Notes under the pieces: generated by a model
What the model saw: only the letters and a program-made list of their open reading frames with translations
Databases searched by the model: none
What the model was told of the DNA's origin: nothing
Shown: piece by piece, positions 1 through 11,029 of the stretch
Layout: each line of letters begins with the position of its first letter
Numbering within the stretch: position 1 is the first letter of the stretch
Program-made: the position numbers and the translations under genes
DNA from: Watersipora subatra
Lineage: Eukaryota; Bryozoa; Gymnolaemata; Cheilostomatida; Watersiporidae
Length of the DNA stretch: 64,000 nucleotides
Direction: 5' to 3'
NCBI RefSeq assembly: GCF_963576615.1
Contig: NC_088715.1
Location: forward strand, 62,445,981 to 62,509,980

Positions 1-431
1 AGATGACTAATAGAGCAGTGTTTCAAGTGTACGCGTGTAACTAGCTGGTAGTTTCTGGTCCTCGCCGTACCTCGGCTAATTTGTTTTCCGCAAAACGAAA
101 TCAACCATAACTTCTCTTGAAATAAAAAATTGGCGATTGTATCTCAGTTCAGCGTCATCCGTTACGGTAAACATGAGTTTGCAAACAGGTGTATGATAAA
201 ATTTGGGTTGAAGGTTCACTAAAATGCATACTAAAACTTAATTCAAGTATGTTTTTGTAAGCTAAAATCATATGAGTTAGGTTCAGCATTTATATTACAC
301 GTCTGTGTTTAAGGTAAGAACTCTGCACATATTACATTGTGATGTTACATTTTCTTGCAGATCAAAGCCAAAAAATACACTATAGTTTTTGTAGGTAACT
401 ATATGTATTAGATAAATACTTGTAAGCAAAA
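1..431. other. AT-rich stretch, no gene seen
   Basis: I see no gene, RNA or recognisable element here. Short open frames have no start context, splice partners or protein-like composition. Confidence 0.4.
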
Positions 432-472
432 GTTCAGAGGTTCTGCTCACAATTTGAGCAGAACCTCTGAAC
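432..472. repeat. Perfect hairpin, 18-bp arms
   Basis: Arms at 432-449 and 455-472 are exact reverse complements around a 5-nt loop. A partial repeat of the same motif (TGAGCAGAGGTTCC) follows near 511. It could be the core of a small palindromic MITE or a structured transcript. Nothing shows expression. Confidence 0.75.
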
Positions 473-659
473 GTTGTCAGCAGGTTTCTTAACCTACTCC
501 TCACAACGTGAGCAGAGGTTCCAAGTTCAATCCCAATACAAAGTGGATGTTTCACTGCAAGGTTTTACTTGTTATAACTAGACACAGCGATGACAGAAAC
601 GAAAGAAAAAAAGTCTACAAATGTGTAACATAGATTTTGAAACAGCTGTAACTATATTC

Positions 660-1620
660 TTACCACTATTTTCTTAATCAAACAAGGGCGATGACCAGCT
701 TAGCCAGTATAAAGCGTTTAAAATATATCGGTGGTTGACAATTCATTTGTTAATGCCCTATGTTTTCCATGATGAACTATTTCAATTGCACCAAGCTTTC
801 AGTTTTCTAGATTTACTTGTGCAATGCAGACTATGAAAACAAACTAGCATGTTCAAGCAGCCACCGAACACACGCTTGTACAGTATGACAGTAATATTCA
901 AAACAATGATAAGGTAGCGGTCAGTGCACCGTGGATAGTTACATTGTCACACTGAATAACGAATATTAATCAAGGAGACTCGTGATGTAGTGAGTGGCCT
1001 AAATAAATGATTGCCTAATAACTTGATGATTTACATGTATAAAGTTTGAGCTGATTTATTGAATTTTATTTCTGTTGTCGCTCCTACGTCATCTTCTAAC
1101 AGCAGAATCACAGATGGTTTCGTGTACTTGAAATTATTTACTTATAATATGATGAAAATAAATCTCTACTAGATCTGACTTTTCTTTAAACTAGACTTGC
1201 ACAAACATTATGCATATAGGCATTGTTTGAAGATAATATAATCGATCATTTAATTTTACTCAGATTTTTAGAGAAAGATATTTAATGATTGTGTCTATTT
1301 AGTAGTGTATAACTGTAATCTAGTGATTTGATGGTTTCTTTGTTGTCACATATATATATAAACTGTGGCCTTTGGTTTCCATCTAAAACTGGAAAACAAA
1401 ATAAAAAATAAGTTGGTTCTCTTTGAATCATACCAAAGGTTTCATCATGTTACTCTATCCAGTTCATTAATTTGGGTCCACACCAGTACTATCAAATTCC
1501 AAACAAACACGTACGCAGATCGCAAAAAGAAAAGTCTGTTAGTAAAATTTGTTTGTTAAGCCGCTACAGATAAAAAACTATTGGTTGTAAGTTTTTACTT
1601 GGGAGCTTTTACCTGAAAAA
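660..1620. repeat. Interspersed repeat family X, copy 1 (long form)
   Basis: The X family is recognised by an ordered set of blocks: CAGCTCAGCCAGTAT near the start, a GTTGATAATTTCT block, AGCAGCCATCAGACACAC, TTACACTGAATAAT, AATCAGGGAGACTC and a final GATGATTTATAAA block. Long copies such as this one continue into a block containing TCTTTAAACTAGACTT. No long ORF runs through the family. The class (non-autonomous DNA transposon, SINE-like or segmental) cannot be decided because I did not find clean termini. Confidence 0.7.
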
Positions 1621-1729
1621 AATTGAAAGAGATTTTGTTTTAATTTTCTCATTTTAACTCTGCTTTAATGTTTATAAGTACCTTTCACTAAAGTGCCAAA
1701 TTTTTGAAACTGTATCTATATTTTTAAAG

Positions 1730-2170
1730 ACAGTTATCAGCTCAGCCAGTATTAAAAGTTTGAAACATATCAGTAGTATATGATTTCTCTGGTAGTGACT
1801 ATCTTCTTAAAAGAGAACCATTTTATTTGCTGCTATATTTTATTTTTAAGGATTTCCTAGTGCATTTGAAACCACCACAAATGAAGCAGCGTGATCAAGC
1901 ATCATCAGCCATGCAGGTGCATCATATACAAACAATATTCAGACATGATGACAAAGTAGTAGTCAGTACACTGTAGATAGTTACACTGTTACACTGAATA
2001 ATCCATTTTATACAGAGAGACTCAAGATGCAGTTAGTAGTCTACGTAAATAATTACCTAATAACTTGGTGATTTATAATCATTGAGCGTTGGCTGATTTA
2101 TTTCTTTTTGAATACTGTTTCTGTTCTGCTCTGGCGTCATCATTTAATAGTGAAATCACAGGCTTACTGT
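1730..2170. repeat. Repeat family X, copy 2
   Basis: Carries the same ordered blocks as copy 1 and lies directly after it, so the two form a tandem pair about 1.05 kb apart. The pair at 11.2 and 13.05 kb has the same order, suggesting that the two-copy block itself was duplicated. Confidence 0.65.
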
Positions 2171-2552
2171 AATACAGTTTGTCTACTTTTTGACAAAATA
2201 AAATGATCTTTATTCAGTTCAAAACTAATTCAATTTTTTGGTTTACATATTTCAATACATAAAATGATAATTTTTTTTCGATCTTTTACAGAAAGTAGAT
2301 TTTGTTTTCAAAAATCTCAGAAATAAACAGAAAAGATTATTATGATATAAACTAAGAAAGTATTAATATAACTTGCTGTACTTATTCAGAACAGTTTAGC
2401 ATTTATTGAAAGTTTTAGCAATAACCGTTTGGATTTTAACATATTGTGGTAACCATTTCACACCTCTCAATAGATGCCAGCCCTATGCAATGTGTACCAT
2501 GCATTTTGGCCAAATGGATGAGACATTCAAATACGATCAGAAGATCATTGTT
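2171..2552. other. AT-rich gap, nothing recognised
   Basis: No gene, tRNA or known repeat boundary is visible before the minisatellite begins. Confidence 0.35.
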
Positions 2553-3291
2553 TACAGTTCCATCAACTGACACAGTTCCATCAACTGACACATTTCCATC
2601 AACTGACACTGTCTCATCAACTGACACAGTTCCATCACCTGACACAGTCCCATCAACTGACACAGTCCCATCAACTGACACAGTTTCAACAACTGACACA
2701 GTCTAATCAACTTACACAGTTCCAACAACTTACACAGTCCCATAAACTGACATAGTCTGATCAACTGACACTGTCTAATTGACTGACACAGTTCCATCAA
2801 CTTATACAGTTCCAACAACTGACAAAGTCTCTTCAACCGACACAGTCTAATCAACTGTACAGTTCCATCAACTTACACAGTCTCATCAACTGACCCAGTT
2901 CCATCAACTGACACAGTTCTATTAACTTACACAGTTCCAACAACTGACACAGTCCCATCAACTTACACAGTCCCATCAACTGACACAGTTTAATCCACTG
3001 CCACAGTCCCATCAACTGACACAGTCTCAATAACTGACACAGTCTCATCAACTGACAGTCTTATCAACTGACACAATCCCATTAACTGACAGCTCCATTA
3101 GCTGACACAGCCCCATCAACTGACATAGTTTGATTAACTGACACTGTCTAATCGACTGACACTATCCCATCAACTAACACAGTCCCATAAGCTGACAAAG
3201 TCTCATCAACTGACACAGTCTAATCAACTGTACAGTTCCATTAACTTCCACAGTCTCATCAACTGACCCAGTTTCATCAACTGACCCAGCA
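2553..3291. repeat. 18-bp minisatellite, about 40 units
   Basis: The unit is close to CATCAACTGACACAGTTC, repeated with substitutions and small indels. A sub-block starting near 2849 recurs near 3222, so there is some higher-order structure. Because 18 is divisible by three, several frames translate into hexapeptide repeats (for example TDTVPS). All frames meet stops where TCATCAAC has become TAATCAAC, so I do not call it coding. Confidence 0.92.
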
Positions 3292-4400
3292 TCCATCAAT
3301 ACCACTGAGTCAGTTTTATTCTGGTTGAGAAGCTTATACTATTTATGATGACAGTGTTTGCGAAAACACATTTGGCTTTTTAGATTTATCGGAATAAAAG
3401 ATTTCTAAAAACAACCAGAAATCTGTTCCATACATTTAAATGATGAGAACACCCGTTTCAGTTTCAAGAGAGTTAGCCTTGGTAATAATAATTATTAAGT
3501 AGCAGTTAAAGATGAGTCCATGGTTGTCAGGTAATATATAATTACACACGGATATAGTTTTTATATAATAAAAGCCTCTTTACATACAGTTCAGTTGAGA
3601 AACGTTTTCAATTGAGGCAAAGTTTAAAGAAAATTATTTGTTGAATGAACCATTAATAAAGTTGACATAGTAAGTAAGTTACAAATTAATGATTTCTTCT
3701 ACATTATATATAATAATTTCTCACTTTTTGTCAAATGAAAGGCTTGTAAACACACTTATCACCTAAATCACTTCTGTAACTAAACTCTCATCAAAGTCAA
3801 ATGTTTGGTTTGGTCGTTATCTGAACCATATTGTGAAAAATATTGCTACTCAGCACCCGGTATATTTTGATCAAAGCAAGAATCTCTTGGAACATTTTCG
3901 CTAGGCCCTATATTTAATTATACTTTTCATAGCCATGATGTCTTATTAATAATAACTCTGTTGAGCGTTAACGTACTATGAATTTTATGTTACTATATTT
4001 CATTAGCCAGCATATTTTCTCTAAAATATTTTTTGGATCCATTTGATTAAACATACGTAATTGCACTTCATTACTATAAGATAATAACATCACACAGTTG
4101 GCAACACAGGTATATATTATAATTCTAATGACAAGTTTTACTTTGTACCTTTATAAAACTTATTCAGTAACAGTTATTAGGCTGCTAGGTCCTAGTGAGA
4201 GTTGTTCTCTCATATTCAGCAAACGAGACTGCTAACCTTAAACCGATCAAGTCCTGTCACAAATCACAAATATTGAAAAGAAAAATCACTGATCAGTAAT
4301 AAAACAGCAATTTTAATATGAATAATTTAAATTTTTGCTGACATACTTTGGTTCAATAGCTGTTTGAACTTATCTGTCTGAGTTGACAGTTAACCAATGG
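3292..4400. other. AT-rich gap, nothing recognised
   Basis: No supported gene, RNA or element. Only short chance ORFs are present. Confidence 0.35.
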
Positions 4401-5332
4401 GTAATGAGGTCATGCTAAAGCAGATAAACTGAACCCCCAAAACATGTATGCAATTAATGCTTTAGTGCTGGTAATGCAAACATAGTACTAGAACTCATAG
4501 TTATATTACCATAAACTTACTAAAGTGTATGTCTATTAAATATTTATTCATTATATAATAAACTATAAACTATATTTAACTCTAGACAATGATCAGTTGA
4601 CTTTTCATGATAAACTAGTTTATCATAAAAAGCAGCATGTGTATAGAATTAATCTGGTTTTGTATGATTACTTTGCTTAAAACATTCAACCAATTAAACA
4701 AGGAACATGCTAGAACTATTCAAACAAACACTGTGACATACATTTATATTGTCATATTTTTAATATATCAAATATTTTTAATATTCGTACACTAAGTTTG
4801 AAGACTGGTGACTAGCGTCTACGCTTTTTACTCTTCTATGTATTTTACCATATATAGCATTTCTGTTTGAACAAATCCAATTGGTGAGTATTTCCTATTG
4901 GTCGACAGTTAGAGATCCATTTGGTAGGTTGAGCCATTTGCTTGTCACTTGTGAATTCCACGCTCTGTCAAAGTTGATGGTTTTCAAATTCCAAGAAATG
5001 TTTGTAAACTGAATTTGTGAATAAACCATTTATTGATGTGAATATATATAAGGAAGTTTTGAATCAGCAAGAACCAGGGCTGCAGCTGTCAAAGTGAGTA
5101 TTAAGTGCCTAGAGCTTAGAGAATCTCATTAGTGTAAATGAAATAATACTATATTGTGCAACATGGTATGGAAGCTTCAATGCCACTTGACACAAACACG
5201 TAGCGAGTCATAAATTTTGATGTGAATAATATTATTTATGTGATACTCCCCAAATAATAAACAATACAATACGAGATTTCCATGAAAAAATTGTCCAACT
5301 GTCTGAAACAGGAAATAGAAGGCTAAAGATAC

Positions 5333-5373
5333 AGCCGAGCTAAGGTGGAGATAAGGCTCACCTTAGCTCGGCT
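5333..5373. repeat. Perfect hairpin, 15-bp arms
   Basis: Arms at 5333-5347 and 5359-5373 are exact reverse complements (AGCCGAGCTAAGGTG) around an 11-nt loop. A further TAGCTCGGCTA follows at about 5427. It is GC-richer than its surroundings and absent from the parallel block near 8.3 kb, so it is probably a small insertion. Confidence 0.7.
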
Positions 5374-5785
5374 TGGTGAGTATTAGAGTCTACTCATTAT
5401 GCTGTTGACTCGGGCCTGCGGCCGGTTAGCTCGGCTATTTCGCACTGGCCCCATCATTTCTACTTTTGTTTGATTCTTGATATACAATTGTTTGAAACTT
5501 CTTTGTTTTCTTGTTCGTATGTATGCAATTGTATGTACTATATATTTGATGAAATAAATCACACACGCATGCGCACGCACTCACACAGCAACCATAACGT
5601 GACGCATAAAGCATAAGGTGCATATGAAGCATTAGTCAGCTACAGCAACATGATTATGGATCTTTTAGTATAAAGATAATAATTATGCGCATCTGGCTGG
5701 TTAGTTTATTAAATTTCAGGAGGTAAATACTACATAAAAGGAATGTGGAGACTGAACATGAAAGAAAATGGCATGAAGATAACTT

Positions 5786-5853
5786 CTATTCCAGACACTT
5801 ATAGTATTTAGAGATCTTCATCAATGCTTCAACTGCTTCAGTCAGTCTACTAT
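5786..5853 (-). pseudogene. Orphan last exon of the secreted-protein family
   Basis: This 68-nt exon matches the last exons of the genes at 8508 and 36246. It has the same AG acceptor context (TATATTTTAG), an open frame starting N-S-R-L-T-E-A-V, ending Y-Y-K-C-L-E, and a TAG stop at the same position. No upstream exons are present: beyond about 5890 the sequence turns into repeat X. I read it as a gene fragment left by partial duplication. Confidence 0.7.
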
Positions 5854-5889
5854 CTAAAATATAATATATAAGTTGACTCAGACAAAAGC

Positions 5890-6380
5890 TGATGTACCTT
5901 ATAAGCCAGTATGGTAGTATAAACAGTTTGAAATATATCATTGGTTGATAATTTCTATGTTACTGACCATTTTTATATGAGCGAATCTTTCTAATTTCAT
6001 GAAGCTTTCAGCTTTGCGGACTTCTTAGTGCACAGCAAACTATCAAAAATAAAACAGCATCAACAAGCTTACATCAGACACACGCAGACTTTCACGCACT
6101 AAGCTTCCGGTTATGCGGTTATGTTGGTGCTTAGCATACAAACACAAACAAAACATAATGTGTAAGACAAGCACGTGCATGATATGGAAGAAATAGTCTG
6201 GCCGAATGACAAGTAAGTGGTCAGTGTACAGTAGATGCTGAATAATGCATATTAATCAGGAGACTCGGATGTAGTTATACATCCCGATTTTATTTGATGA
6301 TTTATAAAACAGAGGTTGGTTTATTTAGTTCTATTTTTGTCCTGGTGCTATTGCAGAATCTCAAATAGTTTTGTGTCATA
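5890..6380. repeat. Repeat family X, copy 3
   Basis: Contains the X blocks AAGCCAGTATGGTAG, GTTGATAATTTCT, TTAATCAGGAGACTCGG and GATGATTTATAAA. It interrupts the intron next to the orphan exon at 5786-5853. Confidence 0.6.
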
Positions 6381-6399
6381 TAAAAATATCTATAATTTT

Positions 6400-6740
6400 C
6401 AGAGGTTAGAATGCTGTTAGCAGTAGGCCTGACTAGTTTGTTCAGTTATTAGATTTCTACTGCTGCTTACTTGTATAACAGAAAGTTTAAATAGTTCTGT
6501 TGGTTGTTCAAAACTTCCAGTAAACAGCATAATACTCAGTTTTGAGATACTGAAGCAAACAGATATGGTAGAGTGTCTTCAACTTATATAGTTTCTATGA
6601 GCAGAAGATGAATGTAAGATAATCACTAAGGATTGTTATATAAGAAGTAGCTTTCCCTCAAAACTCCTTTATGTTATTTTCCAATATTATAATGTATGGT
6701 TTAGCAAAGGAAGTCTTAACCTCCAACTAAAAAAAGCTCA
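6400..6740. repeat. Diverged repeat shared with 31480-31760
   Basis: The order TTCTACTGCTGCTTACTTGTATA, a CAGATATGGTAGAGTGT block, GAGCAGAAGATGAATGT and AGTAGCTTTCCCTCAAA recurs with substitutions at 31490-31760. No coding sense is seen in either copy. Confidence 0.5.
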
Positions 6741-6839
6741 TATAAAGCTCAATAAATTTCATAGCTTTCAATTTGGTAATACTAGTCATAATTTATGTGT
6801 TTAATTTTACTATGTTTAATTTTTTATATTTTTACTTCC

Positions 6840-6877
6840 TTACTATTTCAACACTCTTTACAGTGTTGAAATAGTAA
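6840..6877. repeat. Perfect hairpin, 16-bp arms
   Basis: Arms at 6840-6855 and 6862-6877 (TTACTATTTCAACACT and its reverse complement) flank a 6-nt loop. It is too short to identify. Confidence 0.7.
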
Positions 6878-7349
6878 ATAACTGATATCCGCATATTTCA
6901 CTGTTAAACTTCTCTCTAAAAGATATCTCAAAGTAATCCATTAGAAAGAACAGACATGTAGTTACATGGAGAATTTCATCACTCTTTGATATAAATCTCT
7001 CATATCCAGTTGCAAAAATATATATAAACTTTGTAGTGACAGTCGTTATTATGTATCTCTTGTCAATATATTCAGTTATTCAGTATATATTAGTTTACTA
7101 AGTAAGAGTAAGAGTTGTATTTTTATATTCCAGAAACAAGCGCTGCCAACTAAAATGATTAGATCCTATTATAAATCAAAGTTACTACAAAAGGATCTAG
7201 TGATAAATAACGGAATACAAACTTCACTATGTTTTTTTTATAATCCCTCACATATTATTGTTCAACATCTGTTTATACTTTTCTGACTATGCGCAGTCTG
7301 TTAAATACAGGGGTTAGGAGGTCAATTAAAAGTGGCTACATAGGACAGA

Positions 7350-8500
7350 CTCAACTCATTGATCTATGTATGTATTTAGCTCAATGCTTTAGTGCTAGTA
7401 ATGCTAACATACTACTAGAACTCATAATTATATAGATAAAACTTATTACTGTATCTGTCTATCAAATTATTACACACTATGTAATGAGCTGTAAACTATA
7501 TTTAACTCTATAATATGATCAGCAGAGTTTTAGGATAAACTAATTTATAATGTGAGTAGATTTGAGAACATCGTCTGCAGAAGCGCAAGCAGGAGTTATC
7601 TGATCTTGAGTTTTAGTTTAATAAACGATCTAATAAATTAAAACAAACAAAATGCTCGCACTATTAAAACTAATACACTGAATTAAATTTACTTAGTAAT
7701 ATTTGCAATATTCATACACAAGTTTTGAAGATTTTCGACTCATGATTAGAATCTCCTATTGTCTTTCTCCGATATATTTTACCATAACCAACAACTCTGG
7801 TTAAACAAATAAATTTTGGTGAGTATTTAGTATTGATTAAAAGCTAAAAGAAAACATTAATTATGGTGAGCCGTTGACTTGCCACAAATAAATTTAACTC
7901 CGTCCGAATAAATGAATTTCATTCAAAATGAATTAAACCCAATGATTGACTTTTGAACCGACTATGTAAGTAAACTATTTGTCAAGTTGGATATATAGAA
8001 AGTAATATTAAATCAGCGACAGCAAAAGCTGCAGCTGTAAATATGAGTACTATACACACAAAGCTCAGAGTATCCTAATAATATATTTCATGAGCATCTC
8101 AATTAGGCAGGTGAAATAATATTATATTGCTCAAAATGGTATGTAAGCTTTCAATAGCAGCACTCGATGAAGCCAAGTAGCATGTCATAAATCTTTATAT
8201 TAATAAAATGATTTAGCTAATACTACTTAAAAAATGGGCAAAACAAAAACGAGATTTCGGCTATATTAAAAAGCTTTCTGAAATAGGAAACACATGGCTA
8301 GAAATAGATACAGTAACAATAGGAAGACACATTAGAGTACAAAATGATACTCAGCTCCTGCAAATGATTATGGGTCTTCTAGTATAAAGCTAGTCATTAT
8401 AGACATCTGGTTAGTTATTACATACTACTACTTATATAATATGTAAATGCTTCATAAAATAATTTCTGAGGCCGAACAGTAGAGAAATTCGCAAGGGAAG
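7350..8500. repeat. 3' flank of the 8.5-kb gene, duplicated at 4.4-5.8 kb
   Basis: This is the counterpart of the 4400-5900 block (see that entry). No gene is seen in it apart from the last exon that begins just beyond. Confidence 0.55.
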
Positions 8501-8507
8501 ATAACTT

Positions 8508-10365
8508 CTATTCCAGACACTTATAGTATTTAGAGATCTTCATCAATGCTTTAACTGCTTCCGTCATTCCACTATCTAAAATATAATATATAAGTTGACT
8601 CAGACATAAGCTGATGAACAATATCTTGTAAATCATCTGAAAATGTAATTGTCATAATATGAATAGACAGTATTAAGATAAACATGCAAAATTATTCAAA
8701 CTCTTGACATAATCAGATCTTAGAAACACTCATATTATTTACTTGTTGACTGAGCTACTTATTTACTTGGATATGTTAACATCCCAGATGTTCTACTTAA
8801 TTCATTCTCAATTGCTGGCAGTAGCTATTAACGTAATACTTACTGCGACATGTTGGGAGTCGTTCTCTCAAAATGGGATCCATGCTTATTTCACACAGGT
8901 TATAGCCTCCCATGTCACAAATGAGTTTAGAGTTTGTCCTTGAAAACATGTTCCTATCTGAGACCTCCAGTAAACCAAATCGAGAAAGACAGCGATTAAA
9001 CTTATTCACTAGGTCAGCTAACAGCTCCGCCCCCTTTAAAATAAAAAGCTTAACAATGGGCACCTAAACATTTATAAATATATCAAGTGCAGAACAAAAT
9101 AGTTTGTGCAAGCTTGATTACTTACATCTAAACAGTACATTGAGAGTGCTACCTTCTGAGGTTCATCTCTTTAAAAACAACTTGATTACAGTATAATAAT
9201 TTCATTTTATATTATTTTGTATTAAATATATGATTATGGCATCATGCCATGTCCTATTATATTACATTATTTTATACTGCATGTATATTGATAAGGTAAT
9301 GATTACAGCTAAAGGCAACCAAAACTAATGCAGTTACACATCAATAAATCCATTGCCTTGGACAAGGGTTATATCATACCTGCTGTCTAGTCAGGGAAAG
9401 AAATTTAGTGCAGGAAACAGAACTTCTCAGCAGCATTCGAAATCCCATTTGTTGAGGTAAAAGCTGAAACCACAAAACAAGAAAATATAAAAATTTTTAT
9501 AGTTCATAATCTTTACTACCGGTATGAAAATAATTTACTTATGTCTATGGCAACTGATAAATCAAAAAATTTTATTTCATCATTTCTCTTTCATTTTATT
9601 ACATCATTCTATAAAAAGTTGATAAAAAACCAGTAAACTTGAGGTTCATCTACCAGTCAAAAATATCTGTCACACACAATAACAATATATGTCAGAACAT
9701 ATTTATAATTAATGTAGGAGTGTAAATTCACTTCTGCCGCAAAATTGTTTATAGTCAAGATTGTTTCAGAGTTTTATAAAACCGAAACTTATTCGATCTC
9801 TAAAAATGATGAACTTGTTCAATGTTACCTTTTAAGTTTTTAGTATAAAACCATATTAAAATAAATACTAGCAGTTTGCCTCCCGCTGCACAGAATGTTT
9901 CATTTTTGATCAGGCATGTTGTTTAGTACAAATATACAGTAGTTGAAATAGTTTGCTAGTGAAATCCAGCATGTAAAAATCTAAAAGAAAGTTTTTTACA
10001 AACATTCTATTCATAAATAAAATGCTTTATTACGCAAAGAATAACAATTAGAAAGTGTAAATAACAAAATTAAATGCTTAATAATAAGTTGTTTACCATC
10101 CAATCATCTATTTTCTCTGAAATATACGCAGCCTCTTCTCTAGATATCGGTCTTGTCTGAAAATATCTCTGTAGAGAAGTAGCAGACACTACGGGTGACA
10201 CGAGCCCGACCCCTACAACTAAATATATAAGCGTCTATTTAGAAAATAAGGACAATGATCTATAAGTAATTATGTGTGTTATTGAGAAATGATGGTACAC
10301 CAATAAAAGTCATATAAAGTAATAAGTAGCCAGTTTTACTTACTGATCAATATAAGTTTGTGCAT
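8508..10365 (-). CDS. Secreted cysteine-containing protein, paralogue 1 (five exons)
   Basis: I do not recognise the family. I assembled the gene from splice signals and comparison with its paralogue at 36246-38853. Coding exons, in transcript order, are 10344-10365, 10097-10218, 9380-9463, 8844-9033 and 8508-8575. All introns are GT-AG and phases join cleanly, giving 161 residues. The N-terminus (MHKLILIIVGVGLVSP) is a typical signal peptide with likely cleavage after VVSA (residue 20), so the product should be secreted. The mature part looks helix-rich, with an early EEAAYISEKIDDW motif, a central LADLVNKFNRCLSRFG helix and six cysteines, which could form three disulfides. The last residues are YYKCLE. 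A TATA-like TATATATAAA lies on the minus strand at 10495-10504. Exon 4 can read through its GTAAGT donor to a stop at 8797, which would give another C-terminus. Function unknown. Confidence 0.78.
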
Positions 10366-10494
10366 ATTTAAAATATAATTTGAAATATGGAATACAATTT
10401 GTAAATTTAAAATATAATTTGAAATATGGCTACTGTCAAACTCTTTTTTACGGAAAGGTAAAACTCGTTTGTGTGGTGAAACTAGAAGTTACAG

Positions 10495-10504
10495 TTTATA
10501 TATA
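10495..10504 (-). promoter_or_regulatory. TATA-like box of secreted-protein paralogue 1
   Basis: On the minus strand TATATATAAA is followed by CTGTAACTTC, exactly as upstream of the paralogue (38943-38952). It lies about 130 nt before the predicted start codon. Confidence 0.5.
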
Positions 10505-10509
10505 CGTTA

Positions 10510-11020
10510 CAATAAATAAATTCAAACCACTAGATTGCATTCAAATGATTTCCTCAAAGTATGAATCAAACTATCAGCCGCGCTTGGTATCTAGAATTTT
10601 ATTCTTAAACTGCTTTATAAATCTGACAACAGCACTCATGTCATTCAATAAACAATTTTGAATTGCTAATTTAAGATCCTGTTTATTGTATTAACTTATA
10701 CTTTTGTGTAATAAGTGCTCTAGTGCCATGAATAACTGAAATATTTGTGAGAGAAGATAACTAACTAGGAGAATAATAAACTGGTGGTAAGATTCTGCTG
10801 AAGTAAGCATAACAACGACTTTAGCAAAGTCACTTTCATCCTATAGGTGTACAGTATAATATATCATATCTTTTTTGGGGGTAAAGGTACTTGATGCTGA
10901 TATCTAGAAGTTTTAGTATGTGGTATATTATGTATATTATTATATATTATATATATTATATTATGCTAGCTAACCAAAAATAATGAACTAATACTTTACA
11001 AAAAGTTTACCCTCTTATTA
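10510..11020. other. AT-rich gap, nothing recognised
   Basis: Holds a TA-rich tract near 10920-10970. No gene is visible. Confidence 0.3.
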
Positions 11021-11029
11021 AGGAAATTA

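Larger units (their letters stand above)
4400..5900. repeat. Degenerate duplicate of the 3' flank of the 8.5-kb gene
   Basis: This block runs parallel to about 7350-8620. Shared stretches include AACTATATTTAACTCTA (4570 and 7495), TATTTTACCATA (4845 and 7775) and the motif at 5643 and 8380 ending TAGTATAAAG. It ends with the last exon of the secreted-protein gene family and then breaks into repeat X. It therefore looks like an old tandem duplication of the gene's 3' end. Confidence 0.6.

Noticed and set aside
2446-3051. TDTVPS-repeat and LCQLM-repeat ORFs
   Set aside because: They are different frames of the 18-bp minisatellite, present on both strands and broken by stops.
9126-9160. An extra exon in the secreted-protein genes (also at about 37287-37318)
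   Set aside because: A conserved GTAAGT donor and a short open frame are visible in both paralogues, but the phase does not fit the flanking exons and an upstream stop limits it. The direct junction between the third and fourth exons is in phase.
9646-9660. A 13-nt micro-exon in the second intron (also near 37790)
   Set aside because: It is conserved between paralogues, but inclusion would shift the frame and produce stops in the next exon.
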